Shown in pieces: positions 21,977-33,600 of a stretch of DNA of 64,000 nt. Source of the DNA: Cantharellus purpuraceus (lineage: Eukaryota; Basidiomycota; Agaricomycetes; Cantharellales; Hydnaceae). Each line of letters starts with the position of its first letter. The first letter of the stretch is position 1. The notes beneath the pieces were generated by a model that was given only the letters and a program-made list of their open reading frames with translations, was not told the origin of the DNA and ran no database searches. Where the stretch lies: NCBI GenBank assembly GCA_025174535.1, contig JALBUN010000001.1:3782001-3846000 (forward strand). The letters run 5' to 3'. The position numbers were made by a program, and so were the translations under genes.

Positions 21977-23677
21977 ATGCGAACTCGCCATACGTCTCAT
22001 ACACTTCCAGCCTTTCCCGTGTACTCTTCCGCGTTTCTCGCAAATGATATTCTGGCCTTAGGTGGTGGTGGCGGCTCAGGAAAATCAGGGGTGAAGAACA
22101 GAATAGTTAGTCGTACAACATCTTCATCCTTGAGGCAGACTCATTGTCCATTCAACTATGGGTGTTAGCGGCTGTACCGGATTGGAAACGAGAAGAAAAT
22201 GGAGATGTTAGATGAGTTGCAGCTTTGGGATGAGGATGCTCCAATGAGCATGGCGGTTCATCTGAACGTCAGTCCGATGTATGGAATGATTGTAATGTAA
22301 CGCTCAACTTCTCAACTCCCCAAAGCAGAAGGATCTTGTTTGTGGCATCAATAGTCCTATTGATGATCTGAAGAAGGGAAAGAACGAAAATTGCCGGATA
22401 TACAGTGTTAATTCGCATAAGTATGTATACATTGGGGCAGCTGCTTATCAATCTAATGTTTACTTTCAAGATTGAGGCTATCCCGGAGGTGTGGAACTTT
22501 CCAGTCAGACAACGCTGAGGATTACCAGGTAGGACTTGAGCTACCAAATGCCGGGGTTTGACTAACCTACAAGGAATGAATAGAATGTAACGGCCTTGTC
22601 TTCGGACTATGATCTTCTTGCTGTCGGTTCGACAAAAAACGAGGTATGTATTCTCTTGATTTTAATTGACCTTTTTTTGCTGAAGAATGCAGGTAACACT
22701 CCGGTGGTACGCCACTTTGGCCACGGCCGCCCCATCAGTCCAGTTGCAAAGGGGTCAACTTTATGACGCAACATTTTCTCCCACCTCTGTATGGATGAAT
22801 AACATCAGACATTAGCTGTTTCCTGTGATAACATAGTCTATGAAGCTTGTCATAGCTGCGACAACACATCTGGACGTGTACTCACTTCCCAAAGGCCAGA
22901 CAAGAAGAAGCTTGATACGATGGATTTGTTGAAGACAGTGGAACCCCCAATGTCACCCGTGCATTGATTAACATTCCGAGCGGCCCGGTAAGGGCATTCT
23001 ACCGGCTTCTCATAAGCACTAACTGGATGTAAACACAGGTTCAATCCAACTGAACCTGGAACCTTATATACTGTGCTGAATACGTCACCTTCACGGGTGC
23101 ATGGCAAGCCGTCTCCACGTCAGGCTTACATATCCAAGTGGGACGCAACAACATGGCAAATGGTCAAAATGCGCAAGGTGGCTGAGAAAGGGGTGACGTG
23201 TTTTGACGTCAGGTAAAGATTTTATTAACTTACCCTTATCCCCGCTGTCGGTTTATCTCTGGCAACAGTGCGGACGGGAAGTTAATCGCATTTGGATCAT
23301 CGGGCTACACTATTGGCATATTGGATTCCCAAACATTGGCTGTGAGCCCCCAGTGACTTAATTCGACTAGTGATCTGCAAAAGTATTATCATAATATGTA
23401 GCCTCTTCTGACAATTCTGAAAGCTCACGATTTTCCCTCGACGACTCTGCGGTTCAATCCTGATGCATCAATACTGATATCTGGTAGTGCGGATAACTCG
23501 GTACGCATCATAGTCGTACCGAAGACCTTTGGAAGTTGTGAGTTCACCTCGTATGGCAATCTGACTAGGATAACTGATCTGGTGTTAACAATAGCTTGGA
23601 CCACGACACTGATTATCGTATTGACGCTGTTTGTCTTCTTGTTAGCCATTGCTCTGAGACAAAGCATAGCAAATTGA
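21977..23677 (+). CDS. SEC12: Sec12-type guanine nucleotide exchange factor for Sar1 (with two lesions)
   Basis: Sec12 (PREB in animals) is an ER membrane protein that loads GTP on Sar1 and starts COPII vesicle budding. Eleven exons join well by eye: 21977-22105, 22169-22267, 22329-22420, 22471-22528, 22584-22643, 22693-22788, 22837-22987, 23039-23212, 23269-23341, 23402-23537 and 23595-23677, giving about 383 codons. Family features are the opening PVYSSAFLANDILALGGGGG, a WD40-type propeller with LKAHDFPSTTLRFNPDASIL and SGSADNSVRIIVV, and one C-terminal membrane helix (TLIIVLTLFVFLLAIAL). Exon 7 is 151 nt where frame continuity needs 152. The frame therefore shifts near 22880-22905, and a TGA follows at 22965-22967. 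Either the gene is damaged or the assembly has errors there. It ends tail to tail with TAF9, 71 bases away. Confidence 0.85.
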
Positions 23678-23748
23678 TTATCTGGCTTGGACGCTGCATA
23701 CTCTTGTAGATTACACTTGTTGGCTTCAAGTAATAAGCAATACATTAT

Positions 23749-24516
23749 TTAATCGTAGTCTTCATCCTCCACCAGTGTCCGCTGAGTCGGTTGGGTTTGT
23801 AATTCTTCCTTGACAGCCTCCGCATCGCTGCCCTCGTCACCTTCATCACCTGCTCCAAACAACCCATCATCACCATCTTCTGCATCACTGACTTCACTTC
23901 GTGTACGAATCATGTCCACATCCTCAGATGGGCAATTTCGCGCCATGATGGGCGGGGCCACAGGTCCACGCGACTTTGGCTGCTCTTCAACACCTTGAAT
24001 TTCATCGTCAGATTCTGACTCGGTTACTTCTTCTTCAACTTCTTCTTCCCAGAGATTCATGCCTGGAGGAGGTTGGTTGGGCGCCAGGTCGAAATTAACA
24101 GAGGTGAGGCAATCTCGGGATGGTGGAAGGCAGACACCAAAAACCTCAGGCACTGATGGAAGTGGTGTTGAATTTGTCTGAGCAGCTAGTGATAATAGAT
24201 ACTACAGGTAGGGACATGAGTATATCGACACTTGAAATAAGAGATGGATCGGACACACTTCCTTAGGCACTCGACCACCAAATTCCCATCCGACACGAGC
24301 CTGAACAGCAAGACTAACGTCTTCCATTTCAACTTTCCCCGCTCGCCCTGCGTGTTCAGCATAAACGAGCGCGTCTGAAAGCACTTGAGTGGTATAGCGG
24401 TGAGAGAATTCAAGAAGCTGATGCAGTACAGCGGGGTGGGAGTCTTGAATCGTTGGATTGGATGCCAGTAACAGCGCAATAGAGCGAGCCGTTGGAGGGA
24501 GCTGGTCTCCCGCCAT
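23749..24516 (-). CDS. TAF9: TAF9 (TFIID/SAGA subunit, histone fold)
   Basis: TAF9 pairs with TAF6 through a histone fold in TFIID and SAGA. There are two exons: 24516-24259 and 24201-23749. The 57-nt intron has GTGTGT at its start and CTGTAG at its end. The product is about 236 residues, normal for fungi. Residues 1-80 form the histone fold (PTARSIALLLASNP, HPAVLHQLLEFSHRYTTQVL, VEMEDVSLAVQARV). The exon join restores the conserved PKE-YLLSLAAQTNSTPLP, followed by PEVFGVCLPP. The C-terminal third is acidic and Ser-rich and ends EDEDYD. The gene is divergent from TRA1 across 135 bases. Confidence 0.93.
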
Positions 24517-24651
24517 TTTTCACCGAAAGAGTAAGTCCACCAAGGGTACTTTGCTTCCGCGGCTATACACGGACGCTTTGTCCAAGACTAAGGTTATTGT
24601 CTCGAGCACACCCAATATCAAGTGCTATTCTAGAGGTGAAAGGAGTCCATC
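24517..24651. promoter_or_regulatory. Shared divergent promoter of TAF9 and TRA1
   Basis: Only 135 bases separate the two start codons, so both genes must draw on the same promoter DNA. I see no clear TATA box. Both proteins are SAGA subunits, so coupled expression would make sense; that last step is inference. Confidence 0.6.
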
Positions 24652-27600
24652 ATGGCTTCTGGTACCCCCAATGCGCCTGGCGGCGCCAGTTTTGATGTGG
24701 ACATCTTTGCGCAGCGTCTCAAAGACCCCGCGACTGGTGAGTGTGGCGAATGCGAATTCCGGTGACTTATTCGAGATCTCAACGCATTCTCAGACACGAA
24801 AGAAAAAGTTCAATATGCTGGGGAAATGCGGGACTCCATAGAGGTCCTTAGAGAAGGAGAGATTACCCGGTTTCTCACATCTGTTCTCCCAACTATTATC
24901 GAACTCTTGCACGCTGGCGGGCCTGCATTCAGGAAGGACGCCGAGGAACACCTATTTCGTCATGCTCTCGTGGATACCCTTCATCGCCTGCCGCTGAATG
25001 AACAACTCAAAGCGCATGCCCCGACGCTCATGGCACTCATGCTGCACCTGCTGCGACACGACAACGAGGACAACGGGGTGACCTGCATTAAGATCATAAT
25101 AGACCTCAATCGCAGTTATAAAACGTCACCCGAAGAGCATGTAACTCAGTTCATTGAATTCGTGCAAGACCTCTACGGAAATACAAAGACCCTTGTCAAC
25201 GAGTATTTTGACCCAGGGGCTAGCGTAATAGACCCTCAGACTCTTGCACCTAGCATGCATAGCTTTAAGGTTCTTACTGAATGTCCAATTGCCACCGTTC
25301 TCCTTTTTCAAAGCCACCGCGTTGTTGCCAATCCGACAATCAGGACTATGTTACCCTTGGTGATCGACGTACGTGTAGAGCGTGTCATGTCGAGTTATAT
25401 TGCCTAACGTTCATGCTTAGTTTTTGGTTCTGGAAGCAAAGCCCCAGAAACGCGTGCATGAGGAAGCTGTGGCTAGCGGCGAGTTGTGGATGGGTGTTGC
25501 TCCAGACATGCCCAATAAAAGTCATTTCGCAGAATTCGTTACATCACAAGTCAAGGTCAGTAGTTTTAATGACTCCTTTATGTGTTAGGATGACCGTCAT
25601 CATTCCACTCGCCCAGACAATGTCCTTCTTAGCCTATGTGCTCCGCGGTGCAAATGATTCTCTCCGTGCATATCAAGATCAGATTCCCCGGGCAATAGTG
25701 CGGATGCTTCAAGACTGTCCGCCGGAGGCGGCTTCTACTCGTAAGGTCTGCCATTATATAGGCATGTTTGCACAACCTGCTGCTGAATCCACTAATTGAT
25801 AGGAACTGTTGATTGCAACGAGACACGTGCTGTCTACCGAATTCAGGACCGCGTTTGTTCCTCAAATCGATATCTTGTTGAACGAGAAAGTGTTGATTGG
25901 ATCAGGTATCACCAGTCAAGAGGCTCTTAGGTCTGTTGCGTGTGCTGCAATCATCCTTCTGAGAGACATAACTGACGGCTTCCCTAGACCTCTTGCATTC
26001 AGCATGCTAGCTGACCTAGTTCACCATGTCCGTACGGAACTGAACCCTCTGCAGCTTGGTCGAGTCATCCACATCTACTCTTGCAACCTCCATAACCAGT
26101 CGATCACTGGTTCCATTCAAACCATGTGCGCTAAGCTATTGATGAACTTAGTCGATTGTGTGATCCAAAAGGATTCCCCGGAAGGAGCGGCACACGTCCT
26201 TCAGGGATTGCTTATCTCGTGTATCGACAAGCTGTCTGCCCTGAATGCCATGCAGAAAGAGGTCATTACATTGGCAGAACGCCTCAAGACTGGTGAACAA
26301 GAAAATCTCAATATCGTTCTTATTGAGAAGTCGAAACCTGTTTCCTCCGCTGCATATGTCAACGAATCGCCTGACGACGTTATCAAAGGTGCATCGTAGT
26401 TGTTTCATATCGAATCCCACCCTGATCGTCATTCACTAGAATCAAGATATTTGTTTCGAACGCTACTACATGGATTTCGTACTGTCCTTAGCAGTTTGAA
26501 GACTTTGGGGCAGCCAATGCTAGACGGTGAGCTCTTAGGGCGCATGTTTGAGGGGACAATTGATTGTATGTCTCTTTACGAACTTCCCTTGAATTTTCGC
26601 GACGAGCGCGAAGCCATGGAGTGGTTTTCCCATATCTTCCATGAGATGCACCCGCATGTATTCCAGGAACTCTGGGCGACAAAGATTGAGTTCTTTTTCC
26701 AAAGTGCTCTTAAACGGCCCACCCTATTCCATCTTCCCCAAGTTCTGCTTGCACATCAACCCACTTGCGGAACATTAACAGCTATCATTTTACGTTTCCT
26801 TGTGGCCAGGTTTGATACTTTAGGTCACCAGGATTCCAAGATGGTAGCTGTCCAAACTATTCGATTTTTCAAAATGGCTTTCCAGGCTGTTACTATGTTT
26901 CCTGAGCAGAACGAAGGCATACTAGTACCCTATCTTGGTCGCTTGGTCATGGATTCGTTTCCTCTTGCCGCCAAGGCTCCGGAGCCGACAAACTATTTCT
27001 TATTACTCCGTGGACTTTTCCGTTCTATCGGCGGGGGAGGAGGTCGCTTTGAGTTACTTTATAAGGAAGTGTTGTCCCTACTTCCAGAGTTGCTTGAGAG
27101 CTTGAACCGACTCCTTCTAACGTCAGGTCCCAGCATGCGCGATCTACTGGTCGAACTTTGCCTTACGGTTCCAGTGCGATTGACACATTTATTGCCCTTC
27201 TTGCATCACCTTATGCAGCCACTGGTTTTTGCGTTGAAAGGCAATCCTGAGTTGATCTCCCAAGGTCTTCGGACGTTGGAGTTGTGCATTGATAACCTAA
27301 CACAAGAATTCTTAGATCCTACGATAAGCCCTGTGCTTCGGGATCTGATGAGTGCTCTTCATGCACAGCTTAGGCCTCAGCCCGCGAATCACCAGCATGC
27401 GCACACTACCGTGCGAATCATGGGGAAGCTCGGAGGGAGGAATCGGCGTTTGCTCGATCAACACCCACAACTCGAGTACCAGGAGTTCACAGATCCCGCA
27501 ACACTACCTGTAAAGTTCGTGGCAGGTCGTGAGGAGCACATTAACCTGGGACCACTCTCAGAATTGGCGGCCCGTAGCTTGCGACATGAAAATCAAGAAT

Positions 27601-30600
27601 ATCGCCGTGAGGCATATGAGGTGTTGAAACACTGCATGACCGTTCTGCTTCGAGACGTAAGTCCCTGCGATTCTTTTTCTTCTCTCCAGAGTCTAGTTTG
27701 TCACCTGCATCACAGGGCTTACATGGGCCGGAAAGAGTGGACGTCTTCCAACGTACTGTCCAAGCCTTATTTGACTCTGTCCACATATCTCAGTTTCGCT
27801 CACCCGCAAAAGAGTATATTCGTGATCTCTCTCGACACATCCTTAGCATGGAAATATCAGGCTCCGTGACGAGTCCCGCTGACGCCGGTAACCGTCGGAT
27901 GCTGCATCGACTTGTTACGCTCTATCTCGATACTATCCCACTCACCATGGCCAAGCCCGAGGCAGAAGAGGCTAGAACTGCTCAGGAGGTGGTCGTCGCG
28001 ATCATCAACGATCTCCTGGAGACAGCCAAGAGCAACGTCCCATTTTCCACGATGCGACGAGATCCGTCTCCCGTTCTAGACCAACTCGCACATCGCTTCG
28101 TGGTTACTTGTTTCGAGGAGACCTGGCCCAAAAAAATAGCAGGATGTAAAGGAATTGTTGTGATGACTTCCGAAGTTGACCTCGGGACTACATGGGTTCG
28201 CAAGCGAGAGCCTGACTTCATCCGTGCACTCTTTTTCGTTCTGAAAGACATGCCAAACGATCCCCCAGCTAACCTTGACGAAGTGCTAGATGCCATCACA
28301 CACATCATTCGTACATGTCGCGGTAACGGGACTTCCATAAACGAGGATGGTGTGGATCAACAAGAAGAGATTTCGTACCTTGTCAAAGTCATCATCGTGG
28401 AATTGTCAAGTACGAACTCCACAGTACGCAAAGCAGCACAATCGACGTTGCATCTATTGGGGGAAATAAGTGGAGTCACTACCTCGGAACTCATGAATCA
28501 GCACCGCGATCGCCTCCTGTCTCCTATCTTCACCAAACCTTTACGCGCGCTCCCACTGTCCACTCAAATTGGAAATATCGATGCAATCAGATATTGTTTA
28601 GACCTTCAGCCTCGTCTTCTCGATGTGAACGAAGAACTTCTTCGCCTCCTTCATGAAGCATTAGCACTTGCTGATGCAGAGGATGCAGCACTCATCGGAC
28701 GGAATACTCAGCGTCGAAGTGCTCTAGAGGTCATCAGGCTTCGCGTAGTTTGCATCAAATTGTTGACTGCATCTATGCCTGTAACGAATTTCTTTGCTAG
28801 GCAACATCAAACTCGCCAGCGGTTAGTCATATGTTGCCATTCTGGGAATGAACTACTGACACCGGGGCTTTGGCAGTGTCATTGGTGTTTACTTCAAGTC
28901 ATTGTACTCACCCTCGTTGGAAGTTAAAAATATTGCTCATGAAGGTCTCCGTTTGGTCCTCACGCACCAAACTCGATTGCCTAGAGATTTGCTACACACT
29001 GGTCTACGTCCCATCCTGATGAATCTTGCGGACCCCAAGCGGCTCTCGGTGCCTGGTCTGGAAGGTCTGGCGCGGTTGCTTGAACTCCTTACAAATTATT
29101 TCAAAGTCGAGATTGGAAGCAAGCTCTTGGATCACTTCCGTGTCATTGCAGATCCAAACATGTTGCGGGGCACTGCGTACAGAACGCTTACGGACAATGA
29201 AGAAATCATCAAGTTGGTTGAACTAGTTCATATCTTCCACCTGCTACCTCCTACGGCAAACATTTTTTTGAAAGACCTTGTGAATGCCGTTGTCGATGCC
29301 GAAGCCTGTCTTGAGTCTTCCGCGCCTAGTCCTTTCACAGAGCCTTTAGCAAAGTTTCTCAACCGCTACCCGGGCGAAGCCGTGGCATATTTCCTGCACC
29401 GTATTGGAGACCCTAGACATGTTCGCACCTTGAGGAATGTTCTCTTATCTAGACATGCCATATCCCTTGAGCGTGAACTTGGTGCACAAACGTCTAGCAT
29501 CATTGCTACTTGTCTGCAAAACGACAACCGGGAGTTCATTCTGCCTGGCATGCTCCTATGTGGGGATCTAGCAGTGATATCCGACAGCTGGTTGTCTGAA
29601 CATGGATATGTCATAGATGCATTGCTCCCTTTATGGCTCATCCAACTACAACATAGTTCAGGCACATCTCTCGATCCTCCGGCGGTTCATTCTCGCCAGA
29701 TAACGCTTATGCGATCCATCTTCATACGTGCCCTTGAACAGGGACCTCGTATTGACTTACTCTTCGACATTGTTGTCATATATGCGCACCCCTCCGTCGT
29801 TGATGTATCTGGGCTCACAAACTTTTTGTATCAGCATGTTGCAATGAGCCGATCCGATCCTTATCGACGCAACGTCCTCATGAGATTTCTCGCTTGGTTT
29901 GAGAACCCATCTCCATCATGGACGCACAAGACAGTGTTCATTCGATATATCATCAATCCGTTGCTTTACGTGACATTCTCTCGCAAGGAAGAAACCGGTC
30001 ACATTGTGGATCCTGACATCATTAATCATATCCATGCTCGGATTTGGCGACCTATGAGTGACCGAGTGGTTTTACCTACCACGGATGATGCGCTTTCCAT
30101 TGAGCTGTTGCACATGTCGAGTCTCATCGTGCATCATTGCTCCTCTCTCATTCAGGATGTTCGAAAGGATATAATTAAATGCGCGTGGAATTATATTACT
30201 GTGGAGGATGCTGTCGTCAAACAAACAGCATACATTCTGGCTGCACGCTTCTTTGAAGCGTTTGATAGCCCTGCCAAGTTCATCTTACGAACTTGGACTG
30301 GGCTATTAAGGCCACCCCACACAGAAGGTCGTACCCTTATTCGCCAGGCTCTTGACATTCTTGCTCCCGCCCTCCCAAAGCGTATTCTGCACGAGCCTGG
30401 TTACCCGTCATGGGCTAAATTGACTAGGCGGATGCTCATCGAGGAAGGCCACGGCCTTTCCCAGCTGATAGTGATCTATCAACTCATGATTCGTCATCCA
30501 ACGTTGTTTTACTCCTGCCGCGAGCTGTTTGTGCCTCACATGGTTAGCTCACTCTCGAAGTTGGGTTTACAACCAAGTTCGAATGCGGAAACCCGAGCGC

Positions 30601-33600
30601 TCTCTTTAGATCTGCTTGACCTTATCATGACATGGGAACGGCAAGCAAAACAAGCTCCAACGTCCGAGACAGTGACCGTTTCCCTTCGTCCCGAAGATTC
30701 TCATCAGGTCGAGAGGGTTAATAACTCGCCCTGGACATTACCTTTGAATCATCGCGAAACGATCGTCAGCTACTTGGTGCGATTAGTTGTGACCTCAAAC
30801 GAACCAGTAAACAAAGCAGGTCTGGTCCTACGTGCCCTGGGGCAACTACAGACTCTTATTGGACCCAACGGTTGGAGTGAGGTGACAGTGAAGCTAAATT
30901 TTTTCATTCGTGCTCTAGAGCAGGTAAGGTGCCATTGATATTTGACGCCTGTATCTGACTTACGTTGGTGATATAGACCGATATCACTGAGCAAAGTCTC
31001 ACTCATATATCTAACTCGGCCAAAGTCTTTGCTGTGGTCACAGCCGACAAGCCTCTTGAATGGTACACTTCTAACGGCGGCCTCTTGCAACGGTTAATTC
31101 AAAAGGGCATGTCGAGCGACGAGTCGCTTCTTCACGAGAGTCTACATCCTGCTTTCAAAAAACTCCTTGAAATTTTTCCTATAACCGAGAACGATGACGA
31201 GTCCCCGAGTGATGCCTCTGACTTCCACACTTGGGTCGCAAATGCTATCTCCGAGAGCCTCCGGACCTCAAACAATCTGAAGGGCCCTATGCTAATGTTA
31301 CTTTCCGTGGTACAGTTATCACCTGCCCGAATTGAGCCGTTCGCCGCAGGCCTAATGAGACTCTTGGTTAAAGCCACGAAAGAGCACATCGCCCAACAAA
31401 TGTCTAATCCAGAGGTGCCAATTCAACAAATTTCATCCATTCTTGAGATCTGTCGCATTTCCGTTGCGCATCTCGCCGATCAGCGTCGGCATTTTCTTCA
31501 CTGTCTCATCCAGATTGCGGACAAGTCGAGTAGCGAGAGCCTTTGTACCATTCTTCTCGACATAACTAGAGAATGGGTTTTACGCCGTAAGGACGCTTAT
31601 CCGACGCTTAAGGAAAAGGCATCGCTGCTGGGCACCATGAAGGCGTTTGAACAGCGAGGACCGATCTTGTTCGGAGAGTATTTGCAGCTCATTTTTGACA
31701 TCTACAAGGAAGAGCCACTTCGACGTCCAGACTTAACGATGCGATTGGAACCCTCCTATCTTTTGGGATGCCGTTCAAAAGATCCCATCATGCGCGGCCA
31801 ATTTATCGAACTTTTGGATGACAGCATTCCCCGGTCATTGTCTAGTCGTCTATCGTATGTCCTTGGAGTGCAAAATTGGGAGGCCCTTGCGGATCATTAT
31901 TGGTTGCATCTTGCCTTAGATCTCCTCCTCGGAGCAATCGACGGGGATGAACCCTTGACTCTAGAAACGAATGTCTTCCAGTCCCGAATGTCCCGATTAT
32001 CTATGTCTGCTATTCATTGTCGCGTCCGTGACCTCGCCCAACCAACCCGGCGCTTGCTCTTCTTGGATCCCAACGTCGTGCATCTCACATGGGTGTCGGT
32101 CTTCAGTGCAATATGGGCCAGCTTATCAAGAAAGGAACAAATGGACCTGACCAACACAGTGATAATTTTATTGAGCAAGGATCATCTAAGTCGGCAGGTG
32201 GATCTACGACCCAATGTTGTACAGACGCTCCTGGCAGGTGTGAAAGCATGCTCCCCTCCGATGAGCCTTCCCCCATATCTACTGAAATATTTGGGCAAGA
32301 CATTTGGTGCATGGCACACCTGTCTCGAGATACTGCAAGACTCATTAGATTACTTGCGGGAGGAAGAGAGCATTCAGGATACTACATATGATTCTTTAGC
32401 AGAGCTCTACGCGGAGTTGGCAGAGGATGATATGTTTTATGGTCTATGGAGACGTCGCTGCCTCTACTCAGAGACGAACTGTGCCGTATCCCTAGAGCAG
32501 AACGGGATGTGGCCTCAGGCACAGGCTATGTACGAAGCAGCACAGGTCAAGTCTCGTACCGGTGTTATTCCATTCTCTGAGGCCGAGTATTGTCTCTGGG
32601 AGGATCACTGGATCTTAGCAGCCGAGAAACTGCAACAGTGGGAAATTCTTGAAGAACTGTCGAAGAGTGAGGGTAATCAAGATCTTCTGCTTGAATGTCG
32701 CTGGAGGAACCCAGATTGGACAGCTGATCAAGATTCGCTGGATGCTGACCTGAATGGGTTAGAGGAAATCGCGACACCTCGCCGACGTGTTTTCCAGGTA
32801 TTTGCCTCCTTAATTAAAGCCACTTGGCCTCTCGAGAAGAACGGAGACTTCACACGACAATTAGAAGATGGAATCCAACTGACTCTCCGCAAGTGGGTTA
32901 CCCTTCCCGGTGCATTGTCAAAAGCGCATGTCCCATTACTGCAGCATTTTCAACAGTTTGTCGAACTCCAAGAGGCAGCTAAAATATACGGCTCTTTGGC
33001 GCAGACAAACGCGCAGAACTTGGAGAAGAAGTCTTCGGATCTGAAACTGGTGCTTCAGACATGGCGTGAGCGCCTTCCCAATCTTGCAGACGATATCAGC
33101 ATCTGGAGTGATTTGGTGGCATGGCGTCAACATGTTTTCTACGCAATCAACCGGCATTATTTTCCTCTTATCCAGCCTCCTCAGGGTGCCTCCAGCATGC
33201 CGAACAATCCGAACACGTTTGGTTATCGAGGCTATCATGAGACTGCTTGGCTTGTCAATCGATTTGCCCATGTTGCTCGAAAACACCACCTCCTGGAGGT
33301 TTGTCATCAATCCCTGAGCAAGATATATACGTTGCCCAACATCGAGATCGCGGAGGCGTTCCTCAAACTTCGCGAACAGGCTCGCTGTCATTATCAGAAT
33401 CCAAATGAGCTCCAGAATGGCCTAGACGTGATTAACAATACTAATCTGGTTTATTTCTCGACCAAGCAAAAGGCCGAATTCTACACACTGAAGGGCATGT
33501 TTTTTGCCAAGTTGAACCACACTAACGAAGCTAACCATGCATTCGGCCAAGCGGTCGGTATGGAATTGAATATGCCAAAGGCTTGGGCTGAGTGGGGCCG

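Noticed and set aside
23030..23060. GGTTCAATCC, resembling the B box of a tRNA gene
   Set aside because: It lies at an intron/exon border of SEC12 and no A box or cloverleaf fits around it.
26390..26441. In-frame TAG in TRA1 at 26397-26399
   Set aside because: It falls inside a standard GT-AG intron (GTGCAT...CACTAG); joining the flanking exons restores the conserved YLFRTLLHGF reading.
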